The notes below the pieces were generated by a model. It was not told the origin of the DNA and searched no databases. It was given only the letters and a program-made list of their open reading frames with translations. A DNA stretch of 64,000 bases from a candidate division TM6 bacterium RIFCSPHIGHO2_12_FULL_36_22 (lineage in GTDB: Bacteria > Babelota > Babeliae > Babelales > UBA12409), in the NCBI GenBank assembly GCA_001771315.1, contig METK01000015.1:36840-100839 (forward strand), written 5' to 3'. Each line of letters starts with the position of its first letter. Position 1 is the stretch's first letter. Position numbers and translations under genes: made by a program. Below, one piece after another: positions 16,897 through 27,498 of this stretch.

Positions 16897-19251
16897 TTAT
16901 TTTGCTTCTGCGTTTAACAGAATCTGACTGAGTACTTCATCGGCATGATCTACCCAAATCAAATTGATGTCTTTAATTATTTCACTAAGTCCTATAATGT
17001 CATGTTTGTTTTTATTCGGCAAAATAATATGCGATATACCATTACGCTTAGCGGCAAGTATTTTTTCCTTAACCCCACCGATTGGCATAACGTTACCCTG
17101 AAGATCAACTTCACCTGTCATGGCATAAGAAGCGTTAATTGCTCGCTTAGTATATGCGGATAAGATGGCTGATAACATAGTGATACCAGCTGATGGACCA
17201 TCTTTAGGCACCGCCCCAGCAGGAACGTGAATATGAAGATCGGTGTTGTCAAAGAGAGCATAATCCATAATACCAAATGACTCAGCATGAGCACGGGCAT
17301 ATGTTAATGCTGCTTGTGCCGATTCTTTCATAACATCGCCGAGTTGTCCAGTGAGCATAAGCTTACCTTTCCCTGGCATGAGAACCGCTTCAATTTTGAT
17401 CATTTCTCCGCCATACATTGTCCATGCAAGACCATTACAGATACCAATCTTATTAATTTTGTTACATTCATCTTCTATGAATTGTTTCGGACCTAAGTAA
17501 CTATCGAGATTTTTGCAGTTAAATTTAAGAAGATTGTTATTTTCCACTAGTGCACGGGCGGCTTTTGAAAAGAGCTTTTTAATGACGCGTTCAAGTTGTC
17601 GCACCCCAGCTTCACGAGTATAGTTGGCGATAAGATCTTCAATGACTTTCGTATCGAGTGAAATGTTTGTATCTTCAAGACCACCTTCTTGTTTAGCCTT
17701 TTTAATAAGATACTTTTTAGCAATTTCAACTTTTTCTTCGCGAGTGTAACCAGAAAGTCGAATGATTTCCATACGATCTTTTAATGGTTCTGAAAGAGTT
17801 TCTAAGCTGTTTGCTGTTGCTATGAAGATTGTTTTAGATAGATCAAAAGGCACACCAAGGTAGTTGTCATAAAAAGTAGCATTTTGTTGTGGATCAAGTA
17901 CTTCAAGCATAGCTGCAGAAGGATCTCCTCTAAAATCAGAACCGATCTTATCTAACTCATCAATCATGATGACTGGATTCATACTACCAGCTTTACGCAT
18001 GCCTTGAATAAATCGTCCTGGCATAGCACCAACGTACGTTCTTCTGTGTCCACGAATTTCAGCTTCATCTTTAACACCACCAAGAGATACTCTAAAGAAT
18101 GTACGTCCCAAACTGCGAGCAATAGATTTACCCAAACTTGTTTTACCAGTTCCTGGAGGACCTACAAAGCAAAGAATTGGAGTATGTCCATCCTTCTTGA
18201 GATTACGGATGGAAATAAAATCCAATATGTGATCCTTCACATCCTGTAAACCAAAATGATCTTCATCTAAGATTTTTTGGGCATTCTTAATATCTAATAT
18301 GTCTTCTGTTGTTTTATTCCAAGGAAGAGCAAATATCCAATCTAAATAGTTCCTTAAAACTGCAGCTTCCATAGAATCTGGTGAGGTCTTTTCTAATCTA
18401 TTTATCTGGCGCATTACCTCTGTTTGTACCTCTTCGTCAAGACCGAGAGCGACTAAATCATCTTTCATTTTTTCAAGATCTTCAGCGTCATCCTCACCAA
18501 GTTCATGTTTTATGGCTTTAAGCTGTTCGCGAAGATAGAACTCTTTTTGTGATTTATTCATAGAGTCTCGAGTGTGAGAGCGAATACGCTCCTGTACCTC
18601 AGATACCTCAAGTTCTTTATGAAGTAACTTATAAACCTCTGTTAAGAGTTCCTTTTGTGATTTTTGTTCAAGTAAAGCTTGTGATTCTTCTAGTGGAACG
18701 TTGAGATGAGATATGACATAATCGGCTATTTTATCGGCATCACTCATTTTAGAAAGTATTATATGGAAGTCGGGGCTGAGTATTTGGCCGTTGTTATTCA
18801 TTTGGTCGGCAAGTTCTTTGATGTTTCGCATGAGAGCATTAACTTCTTCGCCTTTTGTTTCTACTGATTCTATAGGTGTTATTTTTGCTTTAAGCGATAA
18901 TTCATCAGCGATTATTTCATTAACCTCTGCTTTGTAGAGGCCTTGTACAAGAATTTTTATTCCCCCCTCAGGAATTTGTACTACGCGCATAATATTGGCT
19001 ACTGTACCGACAGAATATAAATCTTTGGTTCCGATTGCGCCTTCGGCATTGTCATCGCTTTGCTGTTTTGCAGCTAGAAGTAGTGTAAGCTTTGAATCAT
19101 TGAGAGATTCATTGATTCCCTGAATAATGCGCTCATCTACAACCAGTAATGGAACGATTTGATGGGGAAAAACCACCACGTCCATTGTAGGAATGACCGG
19201 TAACACTTCCGGCGCAGAACTCTGAGATTTTTTTTTTGAATTCGTCTCCAT
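16897..19251 (-). CDS. lon: ATP-dependent Lon protease
   Basis: A 784-aa LonA protease that unfolds and degrades damaged and regulatory proteins in the cytoplasm. The N-terminal substrate-binding LAN domain is about 15-210, a coiled-coil region about 215-300, the AAA+ module starts near 330 with Walker A GPPGTGKT (364-371), and the C-terminal protease domain carries the catalytic Ser687 (KDGPSAG) and Lys730 (GGVKEK). Length and all motifs are normal. GGGGAGG sits directly before the ATG. It is followed after 12 bases by the PfkB kinase gene. No heat-shock-type operator such as a CIRCE repeat is evident in the 195-base gap to orn. Confidence 0.97.
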   Translation of the reverse strand: METNSKKKSQSSAPEVLPVIPTMDVVVFPHQIVPLLVVDERIIQGINESLNDSKLTLLLAAKQQSDDNAEGAIGTKDLYSVGTVANIMRVVQIPEGGIKILVQGLYKAEVNEIIADELSLKAKITPIESVETKGEEVNALMRNIKELADQMNNNGQILSPDFHIILSKMSDADKIADYVISHLNVPLEESQALLEQKSQKELLTEVYKLLHKELEVSEVQERIRSHTRDSMNKSQKEFYLREQLKAIKHELGEDDAEDLEKMKDDLVALGLDEEVQTEVMRQINRLEKTSPDSMEAAVLRNYLDWIFALPWNKTTEDILDIKNAQKILDEDHFGLQDVKDHILDFISIRNLKKDGHTPILCFVGPPGTGKTSLGKSIARSLGRTFFRVSLGGVKDEAEIRGHRRTYVGAMPGRFIQGMRKAGSMNPVIMIDELDKIGSDFRGDPSAAMLEVLDPQQNATFYDNYLGVPFDLSKTIFIATANSLETLSEPLKDRMEIIRLSGYTREEKVEIAKKYLIKKAKQEGGLEDTNISLDTKVIEDLIANYTREAGVRQLERVIKKLFSKAARALVENNNLLKFNCKNLDSYLGPKQFIEDECNKINKIGICNGLAWTMYGGEMIKIEAVLMPGKGKLMLTGQLGDVMKESAQAALTYARAHAESFGIMDYALFDNTDLHIHVPAGAVPKDGPSAGITMLSAILSAYTKRAINASYAMTGEVDLQGNVMPIGGVKEKILAAKRNGISHIILPNKNKHDIIGLSEIIKDINLIWVDHADEVLSQILLNAEAK

Positions 19252-19445
19252 TACCTCCCCCTTTTTTTCGTAGTTACTGTTTACAGTTTAAGTGAGTATA
19301 CTTTTCAAAGGCAATGATTCTTCATCAGAATCATGATAAATGTGATAAAATAAGCTTTTTGGTTTCAAAAGTGTACGATAACGTTATAGTTTAAAAGAAC
19401 AGTTTATAATTTGTTTGTATAAGGTGCCTATATAAAAGGGTTTTT

Positions 19446-20009
19446 ATGATGGAAAAAAAAATTTTTACAGAGGCGCCACTCGTGTGGATCGACCTTGAAA
19501 TGACGGGCCTTGATATAGCGAGGGATGTGATTCTTGAGATTGCAGTGGTTCTGACTGATTCTCAATTATCAGAGATTGCTCGAGGTCCTAACCTTGTCAT
19601 CTCTCATCCTCAACACGTGCTTGATGACATGGATGAGACATGTACCGCCATGCATACCAAATCAGGTCTTACTACTGATGTTATTAATTCAACTGTCTCG
19701 CTTAAAAGTGCGCAAGAGCAAGTAATTAAATTTTTAAAAGAGCATTGTCGATCGGGTCAATCTCCTCTTTGTGGTAACTCGGTGTGGCAGGATAAGATAT
19801 TTCTTACTCGGTATATGCCAAATATCATTAACTTTTTGCATTATCGTATTATTGATGTCTCTACTATTAAGCAGTTGGTGCAATGTTGGTATCCGGCGAG
19901 TGAATATAAGAAATTTCAAAAAAAAGAAGGTCATCGGGCATTGGATGATATATATGAATCTATAGATGAACTTCGATGGTATAGGCAACATTTTTTTGTA
20001 TCAAAATAG
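19446..20009 (+). CDS. orn: Oligoribonuclease
   Basis: A 187-aa DEDDh-type 3'-5' exonuclease that clears 2-5 nt RNA fragments at the end of mRNA decay. WIDLEMTGLD supplies the first Asp/Glu pair, the second Asp lies in WQDKIFLTRY, and EGHRALDD gives the catalytic His and final Asp. Length is typical. Two ATG codons are adjacent (19446 and 19449); AAAAGGG at 19434-19440 fits either, slightly better the second. It is followed by about 120 bases holding a strong promoter for the next gene. Confidence 0.95.
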   Translation: MMEKKIFTEAPLVWIDLEMTGLDIARDVILEIAVVLTDSQLSEIARGPNLVISHPQHVLDDMDETCTAMHTKSGLTTDVINSTVSLKSAQEQVIKFLKEHCRSGQSPLCGNSVWQDKIFLTRYMPNIINFLHYRIIDVSTIKQLVQCWYPASEYKKFQKKEGHRALDDIYESIDELRWYRQHFFVSK

Positions 20010-20047
20010 TGCTTATAAGTACCAAAAATTGGCTCCTGACGGTTTCC

Positions 20048-20076
20048 TTGCCTTTTTAAGACTGCGGGGGTATAAT
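20048..20076 (+). promoter_or_regulatory. Strong sigma70-type promoter for the 20129 gene
   Basis: TTGCCT at 20048-20053 and TATAAT at 20071-20076 are separated by exactly 17 bases. Transcription would start near 20083, giving a leader of about 46 bases before the ATG at 20129, which is preceded by AAAGGAGAG. This is the best consensus promoter seen in the window and suggests high expression of the exported protein. Confidence 0.72.
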
Positions 20077-20128
20077 CTTCAATCAGTAGTAGTTTTTGTC
20101 TGAAAAATGATAAAGGAGAGCAATAAGA

Positions 20129-21076
20129 ATGAAGAACAAATTACAGAGTCTTTTTTTTCTTCTATTGGTGGGTTTGGGAAGTACAAGCCGCATGGTTTCT
20201 GATGTTAATGAAGTAAAATATCGTAGAGCATATGATGCACGTTTGAATGAAGATGTGGCAAGAGAAGAAGAACGTATGCGCTGGAATAAACAAGGTGAAT
20301 TGCGTGCTGAAATTGAAAAAAAGCATAAAGAAGATCCTGAAAAATATCCCTTAGATCTAGGGCTTCTTTATTGGAGAGAGGACTTAGCTCGTCGTGAAAT
20401 GATCAAAAATCGCCCAGAAACAGCGACACAAGTACGCGAACGTTTGGCTCAAGTGGAGTTAAGTAAGTTTGAAGATGGTAAGCGTAAAGAAGTAACGCGT
20501 TTTAAGGTTGCACTTGAATATGCGAATATCAATGTTATTAGATCAATGGCATTACTGCGTGATTGTGCTCTAGCTCGAAGTGCTGAAATGTACAAATATC
20601 TTGAAGAACGTTGCAGAGAAGCTGGTCGTTCTCTGGATGAAAATGATGTACATGTAGCTCTACAAACTGACCAAGCGGGTCTCAATGCAGCATTTATTAG
20701 TCAACAAAATCCAGAATTGTGGAAAGCATATGCACGTGGTGCGTATGCCCAAAAGTATGTAGATGATATAACATCTGCTCAAGAGCTTGATACTAATGCG
20801 ATTGCCATTATTACTCGATTACAACAAGATGGTGCACAGTTAAGTCGTAGCAGTCTTGAAAAATTGCAAGGTTTTGTTAAGCCTCAATTGGATGCAGAAA
20901 ATCCAAAAAGAAGCTTCTGGCCAAATGAGAATAGAACGAAAGATTTAAAAAACTTTCTTAACAGAATTACAGATGTTGTTGAGGGCCTTCGTTTAGCTGA
21001 AGAAGCTGCACACGCTCAAGCACAGAAAAAGAGCTTCTGGCCGGATGATAAAAAAGTAGCTGGATCAGTAGCATAG
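20129..21076 (+). CDS. Exported helical protein with repeated SFWP motif
   Basis: A 315-aa protein with a signal peptide (about 1-20) and an almost wholly helical, highly charged mature part, probably coiled coil. Near the C-terminus the motif (K/R)SFWP(N/D) occurs twice, about 45 residues apart, each followed by a basic/acidic cluster. No known family is recognised. A near-consensus promoter, a strong Shine-Dalgarno (AAAGGAGAG) and a clean terminator make it a well-expressed single-gene unit. It resembles in plan, not in detail, the other exported coiled-coil proteins of this window, and may be an abundant periplasmic or surface structural protein. Confidence 0.75.
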   Translation: MKNKLQSLFFLLLVGLGSTSRMVSDVNEVKYRRAYDARLNEDVAREEERMRWNKQGELRAEIEKKHKEDPEKYPLDLGLLYWREDLARREMIKNRPETATQVRERLAQVELSKFEDGKRKEVTRFKVALEYANINVIRSMALLRDCALARSAEMYKYLEERCREAGRSLDENDVHVALQTDQAGLNAAFISQQNPELWKAYARGAYAQKYVDDITSAQELDTNAIAIITRLQQDGAQLSRSSLEKLQGFVKPQLDAENPKRSFWPNENRTKDLKNFLNRITDVVEGLRLAEEAAHAQAQKKSFWPDDKKVAGSVA

Positions 21077-22627
<1,551 letters not shown>

Positions 22628-22635
22628 GGCTGTGC

Positions 22636-22872
22636 ATGGAACTGGTTATTAGTAGTCCTCTTCAGCGGAACGTTCATGATGTTGCTTGGGTTGAGCTTAA
22701 CTCAGATGTGGGCAATCTTATAATCCAACCATCTCATGCGCCAATGGTTATTGCTTTAAAAAGAGATTCTCAGGTTATATATGGTTTAATGAGTGGCAAG
22801 CAGGATACTATTACAGTTGTCTCTGGGATTGCACATGTAACACGGGAGTCGGTTTTACTGTTAGTGGTATAA
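22636..22872 (+). CDS. atpC: F-type ATP synthase epsilon subunit, N-terminal domain only
   Basis: A 78-aa epsilon subunit. The sequence has the beta-sandwich pattern of the family: a MELVISSP start, a central ELNSDVGNLIIQPSHAPM segment, and a final VSGIAHVTRESVLLLV. The usual C-terminal helical hairpin (about 50 residues), which in many bacteria inhibits ATP hydrolysis, is absent. Short epsilons of this kind occur in nature, so it need not be a broken gene. It starts 8 bases after atpD, so the two are co-transcribed; the HerA-type gene starts only 4 bases further on. Confidence 0.85.
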   Translation: MELVISSPLQRNVHDVAWVELNSDVGNLIIQPSHAPMVIALKRDSQVIYGLMSGKQDTITVVSGIAHVTRESVLLLVV

Positions 22873-22876
22873 AAAA

Positions 22877-24481
22877 ATGAAAAAGCAACTAGGTACTATT
22901 CTTTCTGGGTCATTGATCGAAGGTTTTTTGATGCGCATTTGTGCGCAGGAACAGTTCGAGAAAATTAAAACGGGTAAATTTGTTTCTATTGTGGGACAAG
23001 ATTATACTTTCTTTTCTCTCATAACAGATCTTCGCCTTGAAGTTTCTAATCCAGATATTTTGTTATTTCCGCCTTCGGAAAATGAATCACTATTGGTCAA
23101 CGCATTAAAGAAGAGAGATATTTATGCAACGGCACAACTCAAGCCAATGCTTATGGTTGATATGAAAAATAGAGTTATGCCGGTCAAGACCATACCACCC
23201 CACTTTGCACATGTGTATGATGTTGATGAAAGTGAAGTGGCATTAATATTTGGTGATGAAAATCATCCAGAAAAAAAATTCTTTAATGTTGGAACACCGC
23301 TAGATATGCAGACGCCAGTTTGTCTTAATCTTGATAGATTAACAGAACGGTCTAATGGTATCTTTGGTAAAACGGGTACGGGAAAAACATTTATCACCCG
23401 ATTAGTGCTTGCAGGACTCATTAAAACTGAAAAAGCAGTTAACCTCATATTTGATATGCATAGTGAATATGGTTTGCAAGCTCGACAGGAACAAGCGAAT
23501 AAAGGGCTGTCATTCGTTAAGGGCCTTAAAACTCTTTTTCCAGATAAGGTTGTCATTTTCTCTCTTGATCCAGAATCGACACGTCGGCGTGGTAGTATGC
23601 CGGATGTGGTAATTGATATTCCATTACAGTCGATTCATGTTGAAGATATTATGTCGCTAGGCAGTGAGCTTAATTTACACTCTACAGCCATGGAAGCGGC
23701 ATATCTTATTGCTGCGCGATATAAAGAAAATTGGCTTGTAGAGTTATTGGCACATGGTGAAGATATTAAGGAATTTGCATCAACTATCGGTGCGCATCCA
23801 GAATCAATTGGTGCATTATATCGTAAACTTAAACGTATTGAGCGTTTCCCTTTCTTCTCTTTTATAAAAACAAAGCATTCAGTTATTGATCAAATGATGG
23901 AGTATATTGATCGTGGGAAGCATGTCGTTGTTGAATTTGGTAATCATACATCTACATTCTGCTATCTTTTGATTGCTAATATTATTACAAGAAGAATACA
24001 CCAAGAGTATATGGCCAAGACTGAAAAGTTTCTTGGTTCTCAAAATATAGCAGATGAACCGAAAAAGCTCATGATTACTATCGAAGAGGCACACAAGTTT
24101 CTTAATCCTCAAGCAGCACACCAGACTATTTTTGGTACAATTGCACGAGAAATGCGTAAGTATTACGTTTCTTTACTTGTTGTTGATCAAAGGCCATCTG
24201 GTATTGATGCTGAAATATTATCACAGATTGGTACCAAGATTGTGGCGCAGTTGAGTGATGAAAAGGATATTCAAGGCGTTTTAACTGGTATTAATAATGC
24301 TCAACAGTTACGTGGTATTCTATCTTCTCTAGATTCTAAAAAGCAGGTTCTTTTGTTGGGCCATGCAGTTGCAATGCCGGTAGTTATAGAAACACGAACC
24401 TATGATGAAAAATTTTATCGAGATATGGGTGACGGTGTTGCAGTTAAAAAGCTTGATGAAATTATCAATGAGATATTCTGA
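22877..24481 (+). CDS. HerA-type ATPase (HAS-barrel plus DUF87-like ATPase)
   Basis: A 534-aa hexameric-type ATPase of the HerA/FtsK superfamily, DNA-pumping or translocating enzymes. An N-terminal beta-rich HAS-barrel-like region spans about 1-130, the Walker A GKTGTGKT is at 164-171, the Walker B-like segment is LMITIEEAHKF, and sensor/arginine motifs (VVDQRPSGID, SQIGTKIVAQL) follow. Archaeal HerA works with the NurA nuclease in end resection; no nurA is seen here. It starts 4 bases after atpC and ends at a strong terminator. A stand-alone protein with a HAS-barrel-like start is encoded at 53156-53749 and may be its partner. The exact role in this organism is unknown. Confidence 0.82.
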   Translation: MKKQLGTILSGSLIEGFLMRICAQEQFEKIKTGKFVSIVGQDYTFFSLITDLRLEVSNPDILLFPPSENESLLVNALKKRDIYATAQLKPMLMVDMKNRVMPVKTIPPHFAHVYDVDESEVALIFGDENHPEKKFFNVGTPLDMQTPVCLNLDRLTERSNGIFGKTGTGKTFITRLVLAGLIKTEKAVNLIFDMHSEYGLQARQEQANKGLSFVKGLKTLFPDKVVIFSLDPESTRRRGSMPDVVIDIPLQSIHVEDIMSLGSELNLHSTAMEAAYLIAARYKENWLVELLAHGEDIKEFASTIGAHPESIGALYRKLKRIERFPFFSFIKTKHSVIDQMMEYIDRGKHVVVEFGNHTSTFCYLLIANIITRRIHQEYMAKTEKFLGSQNIADEPKKLMITIEEAHKFLNPQAAHQTIFGTIAREMRKYYVSLLVVDQRPSGIDAEILSQIGTKIVAQLSDEKDIQGVLTGINNAQQLRGILSSLDSKKQVLLLGHAVAMPVVIETRTYDEKFYRDMGDGVAVKKLDEIINEIF

Positions 24482-24483
24482 GC

Positions 24484-24526
24484 AAAACAAAAGGTAGAAG
24501 TGTATTAATCTTCTACCTTTTGTTTT
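24484..24526. terminator. Bidirectional Rho-independent terminator
   Basis: A perfect 17-bp stem (24484-24500 with 24510-24526, core AAGGTAGAAG/CTTCTACCTT) and 9-base loop. T-rich arms lie on both strands, so it can end both herA (plus) and the secA-downstream gene (minus). Confidence 0.93.
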
Positions 24527-24542
24527 GATTATATTTTATTTT

Positions 24543-24684
24543 TTATCTGTATTGGGTAGTAGCTTCTGCCATAAAAGCAGCTGCCGCGTCCGTCAGATCT
24601 TCTTTTGTAGCTATGCTTGCCTTTATTATATTTGGGACGGCTCTTGACTCCTCTACAGCTCTTTTAAGCAACGCATATTTTTCT
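24543..24684 (-). pseudogene. Out-of-frame 3' portion of the small exported gene
   Basis: Downstream of the 77-aa exported ORF, a second open frame (+1) continues for about 47 residues with helical, charged sequence (GKEKYALLKRAVEESR and onwards) to a stop beside the terminator. The frame has only a TTG candidate start without a good Shine-Dalgarno, while the end of the first frame (LAILKEFIIRQAQR) flows naturally into it. I read this as one gene of roughly 125 codons split by a one-base change near 24684, through mutation, sequencing error or, less likely, programmed frameshifting. Confidence 0.5.
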
Positions 24685-24918
24685 TTACCGTTGGGCCTGA
24701 CGAATAATAAATTCTTTAAGAATCGCAAGCTGACCTGGCGTGAAAGATGTTGTTGGCAATTCGATCATAGCTAAATTGTTTAATGATACTGGAGTTGTGG
24801 CTGTGAAACGAAGAGCCATTAATTCTACCGAACTATATTGTATTCTTTTTGGTCTTCGATCAATTGCTATACTGAAGTTGGTAGTTATAAATAAAAATAA
24901 TAATATAATATATTTCAT
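24685..24918 (-). CDS. Small exported protein, probably truncated by a frameshift
   Basis: A 77-aa ORF with a clear signal peptide (MKYIILLFLFITTNFSIA) followed by a basic segment and a helix. Its ATG overlaps the secA stop (ATGA, four bases), so it is translationally coupled to secA. It stops at a TAA in the sequence CGGTAAAGA, after which the +1 frame continues with protein-like sequence to 24543. No family is recognised. The coupling to secA probably reflects gene packing rather than a role in export. Confidence 0.6.
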   Translation of the reverse strand: MKYIILLFLFITTNFSIAIDRRPKRIQYSSVELMALRFTATTPVSLNNLAMIELPTTSFTPGQLAILKEFIIRQAQR

Positions 24919-27404
24919 CGTTTTTTCCTTTGTGCTCTACGTTGTGCTCGATTAAGCAGTGCTATGGCATCGGTTTCTTCAGTTGGGGTGCCAACATTTA
25001 TTTGTGCAAGCTCTTTTTCGCGCTGATTTTCAAGTTCTTGTTTATTAAAATGTTCAAGATTCATATGGAATATAAGATAAATTATTTCCCAAGTAACGCT
25101 ATTTATCATATCTTGGAACATTATAAATGCCTCACGCTTATATTCAATGAGTGGATTTTTTTGGCCATATCCGCGCAACCCGATACCTTCTTTAAGATGG
25201 TCGATATTGAGCATGTGTTGTTTCCAAGCTTTATCAAGTACTTCAAGAATGATCCATTTTTCTGCTTCATTAACTATTTGTGGATCGAATTGTCTATGAA
25301 ATAGATCATACTGTTCGAGTACAAAGTTAATAAGATCAGGTGTGAACGTGTCTACATTATCAGTACGTACACCAGCTGCTTTGAAAGCTTCTGGAGACAT
25401 ACGTATTAACTGTGACAAGGTGGCAATTGTTTTATTAGCGGCTTCAGAAGTGAGTTCTCGTTTTGGGCATTCTAGAGCAACAACATTTTGAATACATGCA
25501 GTAATCATATCTCTAATGCGATTATCGATATTTTCTTGTGATTCTAGAATTTCGCGGCGCAATTGATAGATAACTGTACGATGCTGATTAAGAACGTCAT
25601 CGTATTCAAGTAGGTGTTTACGTGTTTCAAAGTTTTGTTTTTCAACTTTTTCCTGAGCTCGAGCGATAGTTTTGGATACAAACTTAGATTCAATTTCTTC
25701 TTCTTCGCCCATGCCCCAACGTTGCATATTTTTCTTGAGATTTTCTCCAGCAAATATACGGATTAATTCATCTTCTAAAGAAAGATAGAAACGAGATTCG
25801 CCTGGATCACCCTGTCTACCAGAACGCCCACGTAGCTGATTATCAATACGCCTACTTTCATGACGCTCTGTACCAAGTATATATAAGCCCCCAGCCTCTT
25901 TTGACTCAGGAGATAATTTGATATCAGTACCACGTCCAGCCATATTGGTAGCAATGGTAATGTGTCCTGGTGTACCAGCAAACTCAACAATTTCAGCTTC
26001 GCGCTCATGTTGTTTGGCGTTAAGCACATCATGAGGGATGCCGTGTGCGCTAAGAATTTTGCTCAGTAGCTCAGATGTTTCAATAGCAACAGTACCAATC
26101 AAGACAGGTTGTTGTTTTGCGTGTCGCACTTTAATGTCTTCGACTATGGCCTTGTATTTAGCATTTTTTGTTAAATAGATAATATCAGATTGATCCTGAC
26201 GAATAAGCTTTTGATGTGTTGGAATACTTACAACATCAAGCTTATAAATTTTATGAAATTCTTCGGCTTCAGTGGTTGCAGTACCAGTCATGCCAGCAAG
26301 CTTTTCATACAACCTAAAGAAATTTTGCAGAGTAATAGATGCTAAGGTTTGGCTTTCTTTTTCGATAGGTACACCTTCTTTGGCTTCAAGTGCTTGATGT
26401 AGCCCATCACTATAGCGTCGACCGCTTAAAATACGACCAGTAAATTCATCAACAATGGCTACTTTACCATTGCGAACCACATAGTCAACGTCAATTTTGA
26501 AAAGAGCATTAGCTTTTAATGCTTGTGTTATATGATGTAAAAGCTTGAGATTTTCTACTGCATAAAGATTATCAACACCGAAAGCAGATTCGACTTTATC
26601 ATTTCCAGATTCAGTTAACTGAACAGATCGTGCCTTTTCATCTACTTCATAATCTTCAGTTTTAATGAGTCTTTTGACTATTTTGTCGGCAGTAACGTAT
26701 AGATCGCTTTCTTCATCAGTGGAACCAGAGATGATAAGCGGTGTTCGTGCTTCATCAATTAAAATGGAATCAATTTCATCGACAATAGCGTAGTGAAGAT
26801 CTCGTTGAACATAATCTTCCAAACGGAATTTCATATTATCACGAAGATAGTCAAATCCAAGTTCGTTATTAGTGGCATATAAAATGTCGGCTTGATAAGC
26901 TTCTTTTTTTTGTAAATCATTCATGCCATGTTGTAATATTGCAACAGATAGACCAAGGAAATTGTATACAGGAGCGTTCCATTCAGCATCGCGACGTGCA
27001 AGATAATCGTTAACGGTAACAAGGTGTGCGCCTTTTCCCATTAATGCATTAAGATAGAGTGGAAGCACGGCGGTAAGTGTTTTACCTTCACCCGTTTTCA
27101 TTTCGGCAATTTTGCCCTCATGAAGTACAATGGCACCCATGAGCTGAACATCAAATGGTCGCATACCAAGTTTGCGCTTACAGGCTTCACGACAGACAGC
27201 AAAAGCTTCAGGCAAAATATCATCGAGCGTTTTACCCAGGCTTAATTGTTTGCGGAACTCATTAGTTTTATTTGCTAGTTGTTCATCATTAAGAGCGCTG
27301 ATTGTTGGCTCTAAAGCATTTATTTTGTCGACAATTGGTTGTAGTCGTTTCAACTGTCGAAGATTGGCCGACCCAAAAACTTTAGTAAGTAAGTTAGTTA
27401 TCAT
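24915..27404 (-). CDS. secA: Protein translocase ATPase SecA
   Basis: The motor of the Sec pathway, driving preproteins through SecYEG. The DEAD-like nucleotide domain has Walker A MKTGEGKT (102-109) and Walker B VDEIDSILIDEART; motif VI is NMAGRGTDIKL, and the helical scaffold includes YGQKNPLIEYKREAF. At 829 aa it is close to typical length but ends in a basic helix (RAQRRAQRKKR) with no cysteine-rich zinc-binding tail, so the SecB/ribosome-binding SEC-C motif is absent. The large number of signal peptides encoded nearby shows how heavily the pathway is used. The 94 bases upstream are AT-rich and hold the probable promoter. Confidence 0.97.
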   Translation of the reverse strand: MITNLLTKVFGSANLRQLKRLQPIVDKINALEPTISALNDEQLANKTNEFRKQLSLGKTLDDILPEAFAVCREACKRKLGMRPFDVQLMGAIVLHEGKIAEMKTGEGKTLTAVLPLYLNALMGKGAHLVTVNDYLARRDAEWNAPVYNFLGLSVAILQHGMNDLQKKEAYQADILYATNNELGFDYLRDNMKFRLEDYVQRDLHYAIVDEIDSILIDEARTPLIISGSTDEESDLYVTADKIVKRLIKTEDYEVDEKARSVQLTESGNDKVESAFGVDNLYAVENLKLLHHITQALKANALFKIDVDYVVRNGKVAIVDEFTGRILSGRRYSDGLHQALEAKEGVPIEKESQTLASITLQNFFRLYEKLAGMTGTATTEAEEFHKIYKLDVVSIPTHQKLIRQDQSDIIYLTKNAKYKAIVEDIKVRHAKQQPVLIGTVAIETSELLSKILSAHGIPHDVLNAKQHEREAEIVEFAGTPGHITIATNMAGRGTDIKLSPESKEAGGLYILGTERHESRRIDNQLRGRSGRQGDPGESRFYLSLEDELIRIFAGENLKKNMQRWGMGEEEEIESKFVSKTIARAQEKVEKQNFETRKHLLEYDDVLNQHRTVIYQLRREILESQENIDNRIRDMITACIQNVVALECPKRELTSEAANKTIATLSQLIRMSPEAFKAAGVRTDNVDTFTPDLINFVLEQYDLFHRQFDPQIVNEAEKWIILEVLDKAWKQHMLNIDHLKEGIGLRGYGQKNPLIEYKREAFIMFQDMINSVTWEIIYLIFHMNLEHFNKQELENQREKELAQINVGTPTEETDAIALLNRAQRRAQRKKR

Positions 27405-27498
27405 TTAACGATTCCTAGAACAATTCTATAGTTATCTTTTATATATAATTTGTAAGCTTAATTCTTTTACAACGATATTGTAAATACATAGCTTTAAA

